From the NCBI RefSeq assembly GCF_003344045.1, contig NZ_QFWX01000005.1, positions 1-64,000 on the forward strand: a stretch of 64,000 nucleotides of DNA. The letters are read 5' to 3'. Below are positions 9,766-17,565 of the stretch, one piece after another. The notes under the pieces are model-generated. The model was not told the origin of the DNA, did no database searches, and saw only the letters and a program-made list of their open reading frames with translations. The translations under genes were made by a program, and so were the position numbers. Position 1 is the stretch's first letter; each line of letters starts with the position of its first letter. Origin of the DNA: Marinobacter vulgaris (GTDB lineage Bacteria; Pseudomonadota; Gammaproteobacteria; Pseudomonadales; Oleiphilaceae).

Positions 9766-9797
9766 CCAGCGGGCACTTGTCGGCCCGCTGGATTTTT
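9766..9797 (+). terminator. Rho-independent terminator after petC
   Basis: A perfect 9-bp stem (ccagcgggc/gcccgctgg) with an 8-nt loop is followed by ATTTTT. A consensus -10 box TATAAT lies just upstream at 9745-9750, so a transcript started there would run into this hairpin before sspA. Confidence 0.85.
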
Positions 9798-9843
9798 GCG
9801 TTTTTCAGGGTCAATTCGGTTAGTCAAATCGTGAGGTAGTTCT

Positions 9844-10473
9844 ATGGGCGTTGTGACCAAGCGGTCATCAATGACGTTTTTCTCGGACCCGGCCAGTCAT
9901 TACAGCCACAGAGTCCGCATTGTGCTGGCAGAAAAAGGCGTAACCGTTGACGTCGTCAATGTGGATCCGGACAACCCGCCCGGAGAGCTGGCCGATCTTA
10001 ATCCCTACAACGCCCTGCCTACGCTGGTAGATCGTGATCTTGTGCTTTATGAGCCCAACATCATGATGGAGTACCTGGATGAGCGTTTCCCTCACCCACC
10101 GTTGCTTCCGGTCTATCCGGTTGCGCGCGCGAACAGCCGGTTGATGATTCACCGCATCCAGAAAGACTGGTGCGGGCTGGTGGATCAGATCCTTGCCCAG
10201 CCTAATGCGAAAGCGTCGGAAGCTGCGCGGAAAGAGCTTCGCGAGAGCCTGTTGGCGACAGCGCCGCTGTTTGGCGAGATGCCATTTTTCCTGTCGGAAG
10301 AGTTCACCATTGTGGATTGCTGTATTGCCCCGATTCTGTGGCGATTGCCTTCATTGGGGATAGAGCTTAACGAGAAGCAGGCAAAGCCGCTTCAGAAGTA
10401 TATGGATAGCATTTTCAGCCGTGAGGGGTTCAAGGCGAGCCTGTCGGATCTGGAAGAAGATATTCGCAGTTGA
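9844..10473 (+). CDS. sspA: Stringent starvation protein A
   Basis: A 209-residue protein with a glutathione S-transferase-like fold. It lacks transferase activity in characterised members and binds RNA polymerase as a transcription regulator in stationary phase and acid stress. A thioredoxin-like domain covers roughly residues 10-85 ([20 protein letters not shown]) and an all-helical domain follows. It lies 35 bases upstream of sspB, the usual pairing. Confidence 0.95.
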   Translation: MGVVTKRSSMTFFSDPASHYSHRVRIVLAEKGVTVDVVNVDPDNPPGELADLNPYNALPTLVDRDLVLYEPNIMMEYLDERFPHPPLLPVYPVARANSRLMIHRIQKDWCGLVDQILAQPNAKASEAARKELRESLLATAPLFGEMPFFLSEEFTIVDCCIAPILWRLPSLGIELNEKQAKPLQKYMDSIFSREGFKASLSDLEEDIRS

Positions 10474-10508
10474 TTTGCAGAGCCTGAAACCGGTTCAGGA
10501 GAGAGGCA

Positions 10509-10952
10509 GTGCCTGATAGCAAGATAACCATGACATCGAGCCGCCCGTATCTGGTCAGGGCGTTCAATGAATGGATTCTCGATAATGACTGTACGCCCTA
10601 TATTGTGGTTGATGCAGGCATCCAGGGAGTCCAGGTGCCGACCGACCATGTCGCCAACGGCCAGATCGTGTTGAACATCAGCCCCGGAGCTGTCCGGAGC
10701 CTGGTCATTGGCAACGGTGCGCTGGAGTTCAGTGCGCGCTTCGGCGGCGTACCCATGCAGGTTTTTATTCCCTTGCAGGCAGTTATGGCCGTCTACGCCA
10801 AGGAAAATGGTGAGGGGATGGTGTTTGGTAGTGAGCCTGGCTCACCGGATCCGGAAGGGCCGGGAGGCAAGAAAGATACGGACAGTTCCGATGAGAGCGG
10901 GAAAGCCGGAGACCGACCCAGTGGCCGGCCAACTCTCAAGGTGGTGAAATAG
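10509..10952 (+). CDS. sspB: ClpXP protease specificity-enhancing factor
   Basis: An adaptor that binds ssrA-tagged peptides and delivers them to ClpXP. The folded substrate-binding domain is about residues 10-110 (RPYLVRAFNEWILDN onward). A charged flexible linker follows, then the ClpX-binding tail GRPTLKVVK at the extreme C-terminus, close to the RPALRVVK of E. coli as I recall it. It starts at GTG 10509 with GGAGAG upstream. It forms an operon with sspA. Confidence 0.95.
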   Translation: MPDSKITMTSSRPYLVRAFNEWILDNDCTPYIVVDAGIQGVQVPTDHVANGQIVLNISPGAVRSLVIGNGALEFSARFGGVPMQVFIPLQAVMAVYAKENGEGMVFGSEPGSPDPEGPGGKKDTDSSDESGKAGDRPSGRPTLKVVK

Positions 10953-10988
10953 TCCTGGTGATTGATCCCGAGAGTCGGGAGAAGTCCG

Positions 10989-11021
10989 AAAAGCCAGCTG
11001 TCAGAACCAGCTGGCTTTTTT
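10989..11021. terminator. Bidirectional terminator between sspB and diaA
   Basis: A 12-bp stem (aaaagccagctg/cagctggctttt) with a 7-nt loop has T runs on both strands. It lies between the convergent genes sspB and diaA and can serve both. Confidence 0.9.
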
Positions 11022-11022
11022 G

Positions 11023-11613
11023 TTAGCCACCAAAAAGTTTTTGATCGATGAGCCCGCACAAGGCATTGATGACCACCAGCATTATGGGGGTTGCCGCGGT
11101 GGGAGAGAGGTTGTCCAGTGCGATTTCATGGTCCTCCGGATGCAGCAGCGACGTGATATCGGTCTTTTCCTTGGCGCTAAGTACCACCACATTCATTTCC
11201 CTGTCATGAGCCGCCTGAATGGCCTGTATCAGGTTGGCCTTGTGGCCATCATCGACGAACACCATCAACAGGTCATTGGCTTTGCCGATGGCTCGAACCT
11301 GTCTCGAGAAGGTGTCGTTGAAGCGGTTGTCGCGGCAGATGGCCGAGTAGGTGGTTGCGTCTGCCCCGAGGTTAATGGCCGGCAGTGCCGGTCGGTCATG
11401 CTCGAACCGGTTCAGCAGAGCAGTGCAGAAATACTGGGCGAGGATGTTGGCGTTGCCATTGGCACAGGCAATGATCTTGCCGTCGCTGAGCAGGGCTCCG
11501 ACGAGAGCATCTGAAGCCCTCTCTATGTCAGGGGCTGTTGAGCTGGCAGCCTGGGCGGTGTGCTCCATATGGTTGGCAAACCACTGGTTTATCTGTTGTT
11601 CCGTATCCGTCAT
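11023..11613 (-). CDS. diaA: SIS-domain protein, DnaA initiator-associating type
   Basis: A 196-residue SIS-domain protein of the DiaA/GmhA group. In E. coli, DiaA binds DnaA and promotes initiation complex assembly at oriC. The position next to yraN and lpoA is that of diaA in E. coli, while Pseudomonas annotations often call it phosphoheptose isomerase (gmhA). The core contains ACANGNANILAQYF near residue 58 and ALDNLSPTAATPIMLVV near the end. The ATG at 11613 is chosen because it has AGG at a suitable distance. An in-frame extension to 11643 would overlap yraN. The exact role is inferred from context. Confidence 0.85.
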   Translation of the reverse strand: MTDTEQQINQWFANHMEHTAQAASSTAPDIERASDALVGALLSDGKIIACANGNANILAQYFCTALLNRFEHDRPALPAINLGADATTYSAICRDNRFNDTFSRQVRAIGKANDLLMVFVDDGHKANLIQAIQAAHDREMNVVVLSAKEKTDITSLLHPEDHEIALDNLSPTAATPIMLVVINALCGLIDQKLFGG

Positions 11614-11615
11614 AG

Positions 11616-11990
11616 TCAGACCTGAATGGCATTTTTGATCCATTGTATCCGGTATTTCGTGTTTTCGCCCGGGGCGATCGCAACAACGTCGATTCGGCTA
11701 TAGCTGTCCCAAAGACCATGTTTATGGAGATAGAACGAGGCCGCTCTGATCAGTCTTTTCTGTTTCGTGGGGGTTATGGACTCCGCCGCGCCGGTGAGAC
11801 TGCCTTTTCCCCGGAAGCGAACCTCAAAAAACACCAGTGTCCCATCGTCAGACCCGACAAGGTCAATTTCGCCGCCGCGGCTGAATACGTTTCTCTCGAG
11901 GATCTTGATGCCACGGCTCATGAGGTAGCGGGCAGCAACGCCCTCTGCATGATGCCCAGTCGCTTTGCGGGTTTTCGGAGTGCCATCCAT
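11616..11990 (-). CDS. yraN: UPF0102 family protein YraN (endonuclease-like fold)
   Basis: A 124-residue member of the UPF0102 family with a restriction-endonuclease-like fold and no settled function. The family motif is clear: GEIDLVGSDDGTLVFFEVRFR (about residues 40-60), which holds the acidic and E-x-R/K residues of the predicted metal site. The gene lies between lpoA and diaA with gaps of 15 and 2 bases, so all three minus-strand genes are probably co-transcribed. Confidence 0.9.
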   Translation of the reverse strand: MDGTPKTRKATGHHAEGVAARYLMSRGIKILERNVFSRGGEIDLVGSDDGTLVFFEVRFRGKGSLTGAAESITPTKQKRLIRAASFYLHKHGLWDSYSRIDVVAIAPGENTKYRIQWIKNAIQV

Positions 11991-12005
11991 GGCTACAACC
12001 TGTTG

Positions 12006-13874
12006 TTATTCCTGTCCGGCAAGTTCGTCCGTTTCCGGGGTTTCTCCGCCGTCAGCCTCTTTCAGGGGTGGCAGTCTTTCGGGTGTTCCGTTTCGGAATT
12101 TTGCCCACAGCTGTTCCCGGTGAATGCTGCCGTCAGACGTCATCGACAGCTTTCCCGTCTGACCGTCAATGCTTGATCCTTCAACCTGTTGTAGCAGAGG
12201 CAGGCGCTTGCTCAGGTTCCAGGCATCTGCGCCCATGGCGAAAAGGCGGCCGAGCTGGCCTCTGATGTCGGGCATGGCCTCTTTGACCAGGCTGCGAAAC
12301 TGGTTGTCTTCTGCCAGGACCCAGGGTGTATCGGTAAAAATAACGCCGTTCAGGTCACGGTCCCGGGACGGATCCGGATTGCCCTCATAAACCATGGAGG
12401 GAGAGTATACCGGTAGCTCGCCACCAAAATAGAACGCGAATAAAGGCTTGAACTGGCGAGCGACTGTGGGCTCGGCGACCATAACGATGCCGTCTGCATC
12501 CTGCCTTCGCCGGGGCTCGAACTCAACGTTGATGCCGGCCGTGCGTTCTACGTCAATGGCGCGGTTACGGGACACTGTGATCCCCAGCAGGTCGGCTGTT
12601 ACCGCCCGCAAATTGTCCTCGCGGTAATACCGCTCGATGTCCAGCGCGACGCCTTCGTTCTGTTCGAGGCGATTTAGCAATGCTGCCTCCAGCCTGTCAC
12701 CCCAGCCCCCTGCCGGTATCAGTACCAGCACCTGGTCAATGTCCTCAGCGGTCATGCGATCGGCGATTTGCCGGGCTTCGTCCTCCGCTGAAAGCCCGAA
12801 CTGGTAAAGTCCGGATGGCGCTTCAGTATCGCCGGGAAGATAGTTCAGCCCCAGCACAGGGACCGGCAGAGAATCCATATCAGCCAGTGTTGCCAGTGCG
12901 TCCTTTTCCAGCGGACCGACGATCAGGTCCTGGTTCTCCCTGGAAATTTCTTTATACAGTTGAGGGAAGTCGCTACCAGCGGTATCCACGACTCTGATGC
13001 TGATTTTCTCGCGATCCGCAGACTCGTCTTCATAGTAGGCGGCGAAAAAACCGTCGCGGATGGCCGCGCCGGCGCTCCCAAGGGGCCCGCTGAGCGGAAT
13101 GGCGAGGGTGATTTTTTCGGGGCGGTTCTCTGCCAGGCTTGCAATGAGTTGAAGCTCGGCCGGTGGTGTGGCCGCTGCTGGATGGTCGGGCCAGTTGTTC
13201 TGCCAGCTTCGGATCATCCTGCCCTGTTCCTCGAGGTTGGCGTCCGGTTCTCTGAGAATCGCCGCCAGCTCGAGCCACCCCTGGGCCTCATAGCCGATAG
13301 CGCGTCCTTTCTCATCCGCCAGTTCGGAGTCGGAGGTTTGTTTCAGGTTCTGCCAGATGGCATCGTGGAGCGCCTGGGTATCAGCGTCAGTATCTGCCGC
13401 TGCAAGTAGAATCAGGGTGACGGCAGCTGCCAGGTTATCCCCGGTAAGCTGATAGGTCTGCGCCTGCAGATTGGCCGCCCGGTTAATCAGGTCGCGCTCG
13501 TAGTTGAGAAACTGGTCCGGTTCAATCCGCGATACGATATCGGCTGCCCATTGGGCATCATCGAGGGCCACCGCGCTTGCCATGGACAGGAGTATCAGTT
13601 GGTCCTCGGTTTCCTGGGCGGGAGGATCGAACTGGTCGCTTTGCAGAAGTATTCTCGCGTCACGGTGCTGGTTGCGGTTCTGGAATCTGTCTGCGGTCCG
13701 CAGCAGGTACGATTGAGCGGCCTGGGGGTCGGCTACGGTGTCGGCAACATTGAGGGCTTCGCCGGCGCTTTCGGCGACGTGAGATTCCAGGTTCACGCTG
13801 GCGCAACCCGCAAAAAGCAGTGCCATCGCCATAAGGAGTGAGGTGATTCTAAGGTTCAGGCGGTATCTGGTCAT
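12006..13874 (-). CDS. lpoA: Penicillin-binding protein activator LpoA
   Basis: An outer-membrane lipoprotein that reaches through the periplasm to stimulate the peptidoglycan synthase PBP1a. The 622-residue protein has a signal peptide ending in the lipobox LFAGC with the lipidated cysteine at C24. The N-terminal half is helical and TPR-like (about residues 30-250). The C-terminal half (about 255-590) has a periplasmic-binding-protein-like fold opening with ITLAIPLSGPLGSAG. It is the first gene of the minus-strand group with yraN and diaA, and divergent from rsmI across 185 bases. Confidence 0.93.
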   Translation of the reverse strand: MTRYRLNLRITSLLMAMALLFAGCASVNLESHVAESAGEALNVADTVADPQAAQSYLLRTADRFQNRNQHRDARILLQSDQFDPPAQETEDQLILLSMASAVALDDAQWAADIVSRIEPDQFLNYERDLINRAANLQAQTYQLTGDNLAAAVTLILLAAADTDADTQALHDAIWQNLKQTSDSELADEKGRAIGYEAQGWLELAAILREPDANLEEQGRMIRSWQNNWPDHPAAATPPAELQLIASLAENRPEKITLAIPLSGPLGSAGAAIRDGFFAAYYEDESADREKISIRVVDTAGSDFPQLYKEISRENQDLIVGPLEKDALATLADMDSLPVPVLGLNYLPGDTEAPSGLYQFGLSAEDEARQIADRMTAEDIDQVLVLIPAGGWGDRLEAALLNRLEQNEGVALDIERYYREDNLRAVTADLLGITVSRNRAIDVERTAGINVEFEPRRRQDADGIVMVAEPTVARQFKPLFAFYFGGELPVYSPSMVYEGNPDPSRDRDLNGVIFTDTPWVLAEDNQFRSLVKEAMPDIRGQLGRLFAMGADAWNLSKRLPLLQQVEGSSIDGQTGKLSMTSDGSIHREQLWAKFRNGTPERLPPLKEADGGETPETDELAGQE

Positions 13875-14059
13875 GGCTGGCTCACATTACTCCGGGTTAT
13901 TACGCTTGTGGCGCCGGGTGATCGGCGGCATCATGCCGGAAGCCCCAATCCCGCCGGGCTTCCCGTAAATGGTTTGCTTGATCAGGCCCGCAAGTTTAAC
14001 AGCTCCCACGCGAATTCACATGAAGTTGGTGTCATCCGCCGGAGTAAAGAGAGGTATGC

Positions 14060-14926
14060 ATGAATTCAGAGAACGACCCGTCAGAACAGTCTGGTACCCT
14101 TTATATCGTGGCTACCCCCATTGGCAACCTGGAGGATTTCTCACCCAGGGCTGCCTCGATATTATCACGGGTTTCCGTGATCGCTGCAGAAGATACACGG
14201 CATAGTGGACGGCTGTTGCAGCACCTGGGGATTCGCAAGCCCATGATGGCGTTGCACGATCATAACGAGCGGGACAAGGCCGGGCTGGTTCTGGACAAAC
14301 TGGCGGCATCCCAAGATGTTGCGCTGATTTCAGATGCCGGCACACCGCTGATCTCCGATCCGGGCTACGTGCTGGTGCGCGAGGCGCGGGCGCGTGGATT
14401 TCGGGTCAGCCCGGTGCCCGGGGCCTGCGCTCTTGTTGCGGCGTTAAGCGCGGCCGGCTTACCGACCGACCGGTTTCTTTTTGAGGGTTTTCTGTCGGCC
14501 AAGCAGGGCGCGCGCAAGGCTGCTCTCGAACGCCTGGCGGGAGAGTCCGCAACCCTGGTGTTCTATGAATCCCCCCACCGGATTGTTGATACGGTCAGGG
14601 AGATCGAGCGGGTTATGGGGGCGGAGCGGGAGCTGGTGCTGGCCAGGGAGCTCACCAAGACATTCGAGACATTTTATGCGGGTGCTGCATCACGGGTCGG
14701 AGATGAGCTGGAGGCGGATCCCCACGGCAGTCGCGGTGAGTTCGTAGTCATGGTTCATGGTGTCAGCGATGCCGAGTCTGCCATGGGTAAGGTCGAAATT
14801 GATCGGGTGCTGGGCATACTGCTCAAGGAGCTGCCGGTTAAAAAGGCAGCCAAGCTGGGAGCGGAATTGACCGGTCGCCCAAAGAATGAGCTCTACCAGC
14901 GGGCCCTTGAGCTGAGAGTTGAATAG
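14060..14926 (+). CDS. rsmI: 16S rRNA (cytidine-1402-2'-O)-methyltransferase
   Basis: Adds the 2'-O-methyl group to C1402 in the 30S decoding centre using SAM. It is 288 residues long and a member of the tetrapyrrole-methylase fold. The signature GTLYIVATPIGNLEDFSPRA is near the start. AAEDTRHSGRLL and SDAGTPLISDPGY form the SAM-binding core. It is followed by rnpB, the same order I recall in Pseudomonas. Confidence 0.96.
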   Translation: MNSENDPSEQSGTLYIVATPIGNLEDFSPRAASILSRVSVIAAEDTRHSGRLLQHLGIRKPMMALHDHNERDKAGLVLDKLAASQDVALISDAGTPLISDPGYVLVREARARGFRVSPVPGACALVAALSAAGLPTDRFLFEGFLSAKQGARKAALERLAGESATLVFYESPHRIVDTVREIERVMGAERELVLARELTKTFETFYAGAASRVGDELEADPHGSRGEFVVMVHGVSDAESAMGKVEIDRVLGILLKELPVKKAAKLGAELTGRPKNELYQRALELRVE

Positions 14927-14982
14927 CCGGAGCGTCGATATCCATAGGGCAGGTGGTAGAGGAGCAGTATCGCTGTTTTCTC

Positions 14983-15011
14983 TTGCCTGACTTCGCTAGC
15001 TGGAGTATGGT
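14983..15011 (+). promoter_or_regulatory. Predicted sigma70 promoter of rnpB
   Basis: A -35 box TTGCCT (14983-14988) and a -10 box TATGGT (15006-15011) are separated by exactly 17 bases. The predicted transcription start at about 15018-15019 coincides with the first base of the RNase P RNA helix P1, as in E. coli where the transcript begins at the mature 5' end. Confidence 0.65.
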
Positions 15012-15018
15012 CTCGCCC

Positions 15019-15379
15019 GAGCTCGCCAGACAGTCGCCGCCGGTTTTACCGGGGGAGGAAAGTCCGGGCTCCATAGGGCAAGGTGCCAGGTAACGCCTGG
15101 GCGGCGTGAGCCGACGGAAAGTGCAACAGAAAGTATACCGCCTAAGTGGCCGTGACACGCTCGCGGTCACTGGTAAGGGTGAAATGGTGCGGTAAGAGCG
15201 CACCGCGTGGCTGGCAACAGTTCACGGCGATGGCAAACCCCACCTGGAGCAAGACCAAATAGGAATCCTATGGCGCGGCCCGCGCTGGATTCGGGTAGGT
15301 CGCTTGAGGCCTGCGGCGACGCAGGCCCTAGATGAATGACTGTCCCAGACAGAACCCGGCTTACCGGCGAGCTCATTTT
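15019..15379 (+). ncRNA. rnpB: RNase P RNA (class A)
   Basis: The catalytic RNA of RNase P, which trims tRNA 5' leaders. The conserved gaggaaagtccgggctccat block is at 15055-15074, ggtgccaggtaacgcctggg follows, and the 3' half carries gatgaatgactgtc and acagaacccggctta. Helix P1 pairs gagctcgcc (15019-15027) with ggcgagctc (15366-15374). A T-rich run follows at once. Overall it is a close match to bacterial type A RNA. Confidence 0.97.
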
Positions 15380-15587
15380 TATTTCCGCTTTGCATGACAT
15401 TCGTCATTCTCACCAGCTAACTTTTATAGCCAAAAAATCTTAGAGCTCACTTGTCGTCTTCAGTTCTGTCTGCAGGTAATTGATTTTTAGGTTTTTCTTA
15501 TCCGTAATCTCCACTCTGTTGCCAGTCTTGTTCTGTAACCTCTTGTCATAAAAGGAACTTTCCCGGGTATGGCGCTGTTCGCGGCGC

Positions 15588-15616
15588 TTGCATTGTGTAT
15601 TGCGTGTTTCTATAGT
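15588..15616 (+). promoter_or_regulatory. Predicted promoter of the mraZ-led division/cell-wall cluster
   Basis: A -35 box TTGCAT (15588-15593) and a -10 box TATAGT (15611-15616) are separated by exactly 17 bases. Transcription would start at about 15623, immediately before the first MraZ repeat. It is the only good promoter candidate I find ahead of the long run of plus-strand genes. Confidence 0.65.
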
Positions 15617-15624
15617 GTGCACAA

Positions 15625-15660
15625 GTGGGAAAAAGTGGTTTCTAGTGGTTATTTGTGGTT
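15625..15660 (+). promoter_or_regulatory. MraZ operator: four direct repeats at 10-bp spacing
   Basis: GTGGGA at 15625 and GTGGTT at 15635, 15645 and 15655 are spaced exactly 10 bp, one DNA turn, apart. MraZ in E. coli and other bacteria binds tandem TGGG-like repeats with 5-nt spacers upstream of its own gene. This array fits that rule, though three of the four copies read TGGTT. It lies just downstream of the predicted start site, so binding would block initiation or early elongation. Confidence 0.8.
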
Positions 15661-15683
15661 TCTAAACCCCGGAATTGGTGCAG

Positions 15684-16136
15684 ATGAGCAATTTTCTTGG
15701 CAGTCATGCCATCAATATGGATGCGAAGGGTCGCCTTGCGATCCCCGCCAGGGTGCGTGAAGAGCTCGCGCACGCCTGTGGCGGCCGCATTGTGTTGACG
15801 GCAAATGCCGATGAAGAGCGCTGCCTGCTGGTGTATCCGGAGCCGCAGTGGGAGGCCCTGAGGCCACAGATCGAAGCCCTCCCCAATATGAACAAGGCTG
15901 CCCGCAGGCTGCAGCGCCTGTTGCTGGGGCATGCTACGCCGCTTGAGCTGGATTCCGCCGGTCGCATCCTGGTGCCACCCACATTGCGCAGCTATGCGCG
16001 TCTGGAGAAAAAACTGATGTTGATTGGTCAGGGTAAGAAGCTGGAGCTCTGGAGTGAAGAGCGCTGGTTCGCATGGCTTGACGAGTCGTCGGATGAGGAA
16101 GAAATGCCACCGGAAATGGAAGCACTGTCACTATGA
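15684..16136 (+). CDS. mraZ: Transcriptional regulator MraZ
   Basis: A DNA-binding regulator of the division and cell-wall cluster that forms a ring of AbrB-like domains. The 150-residue protein has two such repeats, marked by [14 protein letters not shown] and [15 protein letters not shown]. The ATG at 15684 is preferred over TTG 15675 because the product then starts [17 protein letters not shown], as in relatives, with GGAA 9 bases upstream. The stop overlaps the rsmH start. Four candidate operator repeats directly upstream imply autoregulation. Confidence 0.96.
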   Translation: MSNFLGSHAINMDAKGRLAIPARVREELAHACGGRIVLTANADEERCLLVYPEPQWEALRPQIEALPNMNKAARRLQRLLLGHATPLELDSAGRILVPPTLRSYARLEKKLMLIGQGKKLELWSEERWFAWLDESSDEEEMPPEMEALSL

Positions 16137-17092
16137 CCATCGACGGCGATCAGGAGCCAGCTGGTTCGTACCGGCATCGCTCTGTGCTCCTGGACTCGGC
16201 GGTCGACCTACTGATTAACGATCCGGAAGGCGTTTATATCGATGGCACATTCGGTCGTGGCGGCCACAGCCGCCTGATCCTCGGGCAGCTTGGTCCTGGT
16301 GGCAAGTTGCTGGGCATCGACAAGGACCCGGAGGCCATTCAGGTGGCCCGGGAGCTTGCGCTTGAGGATTCGCGTTTTCAGCCGTTCCACGGCTCGTTTG
16401 CCGAACTGGCCGCAGCTGCGGAGTCCCAGGGATGGGTGAAGGTCAATGGCGTGCTGCTGGACCTGGGTGTTTCATCCCCGCAACTGGATGACGCTGCCCG
16501 TGGGTTCAGTTTTATGCGGGATGGCCCGCTGGATATGCGGATGGATCCGGGCCAGGCGCCCAGTGCCGCACAATGGCTGGCCGAGGCAGACGAAAAAGAC
16601 ATTGCATACGTTATCTGGCGATACGGCGAGGAAAGGTTCTCCCGCCGTATCGCCCGTCTCGTTGTGGAGCGCCGCAAAGAAGCGCCACTGGAGACCACGC
16701 ATCAACTGGCGTCACTGGTCAGCGAGGCGGTTCCAAAAAAGGAAAAACACAAGCATCCGGCTACCCGGACCTTCCAGGCAATCCGAATCTTTATCAATCG
16801 GGAACTGGAAGACCTGGAGGCGGGGCTCAGTGCTGCCGTCGAAAAGCTGATGCCCGGCGGGAGGCTGGTGGTAATAAGCTTCCACTCGCTGGAAGACCGG
16901 CTGGTCAAGCGGTTCATGAGGGATCTGGCCCGTGGCCCCAGGCTGCCAAAAGGCGTGCCGGTGACTGCGGAGCAGGAAGCCTCGGCATTCCGGCTGATCG
17001 GCAAGGCCAACAAGGCGGATTCGGCAGAGGTAAGTGACAACGTGCGGGCGAGAAGCGCGGTTATGCGTGTTCTCGAACGGATACCGGAATAA
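16133..17092 (+). CDS. rsmH: 16S rRNA (cytosine-1402-N4)-methyltransferase
   Basis: Adds the N4-methyl group to C1402 of 16S rRNA. RsmI, encoded at 14060, modifies the same nucleotide. The 319-residue protein has the SAM-binding [16 protein letters not shown] segment near residue 36 and [20 protein letters not shown] near residue 108. The C-terminal end [23 protein letters not shown] matches the family. It overlaps mraZ by four bases. Confidence 0.97.
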   Translation: MTIDGDQEPAGSYRHRSVLLDSAVDLLINDPEGVYIDGTFGRGGHSRLILGQLGPGGKLLGIDKDPEAIQVARELALEDSRFQPFHGSFAELAAAAESQGWVKVNGVLLDLGVSSPQLDDAARGFSFMRDGPLDMRMDPGQAPSAAQWLAEADEKDIAYVIWRYGEERFSRRIARLVVERRKEAPLETTHQLASLVSEAVPKKEKHKHPATRTFQAIRIFINRELEDLEAGLSAAVEKLMPGGRLVVISFHSLEDRLVKRFMRDLARGPRLPKGVPVTAEQEASAFRLIGKANKADSAEVSDNVRARSAVMRVLERIPE

Positions 17093-17127
17093 CCCGGGTA
17101 ACAAACACAGGTAGGGAGCGCGGGATC

Positions 17128-17535
17128 ATGGGCGCGGTAGCCATTGAAAGGCCGACAAAAACAGCACGACTGAACAAGCAGCGTGTCAGGGATGGTGTGG
17201 CGACGGCGGTCAGGCTGTCGCAGCAGGTCTTCGCCGCGCTTCAACAAAAGCGGGTGCTGATCTCCATGGGGCTGGTGATGCTCCTGCTGATGTCATCCCT
17301 GGGCGTTGTGGTCAGCGCTCACGAGAACCGGGAATTGTTCAATACCCTGTCGCAGTTGCAGGAACGGCGTGACAACTACCAGCGCGAATGGAGCCAGTTG
17401 CTGCTGGAGCAAAGTGCGCTGAGTGCCCATGGCCGGGTGGAGCAGCTGGCATCGGAACGTTTCGACATGGTGGTTCCCGGCAAGCAGGACATTGTCCTGG
17501 TGCCATTGATGGCGCCCCTTGTCGGGGCGCGGTAA
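17128..17535 (+). CDS. ftsL: Cell division protein FtsL
   Basis: A bitopic inner-membrane protein of the divisome that forms the FtsQLB complex and helps activate FtsWI. The 135-residue protein has a cytoplasmic N-terminus, one transmembrane helix at about residues 48-66, and a periplasmic coiled coil (about 70-110: NTLSQLQERRDNYQREWSQL). Sequence conservation of FtsL is low. The identification rests on size, topology and its place between rsmH and ftsI. Confidence 0.93.
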   Translation: MGAVAIERPTKTARLNKQRVRDGVATAVRLSQQVFAALQQKRVLISMGLVMLLLMSSLGVVVSAHENRELFNTLSQLQERRDNYQREWSQLLLEQSALSAHGRVEQLASERFDMVVPGKQDIVLVPLMAPLVGAR

Positions 17536-17565
17536 GCGAAAATAACAAACCGTAAGGTGAAGACA

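Larger units (their letters stand above)
15375..15683 (+). other. Intergenic region between rnpB and mraZ
   Basis: About 300 bases that are notably AT-rich compared with the flanks, in particular 15420-15550. No credible gene is seen. The only structure I can support is at its 3' end: the mraZ promoter and the four-repeat MraZ operator, listed separately. Confidence 0.6.
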
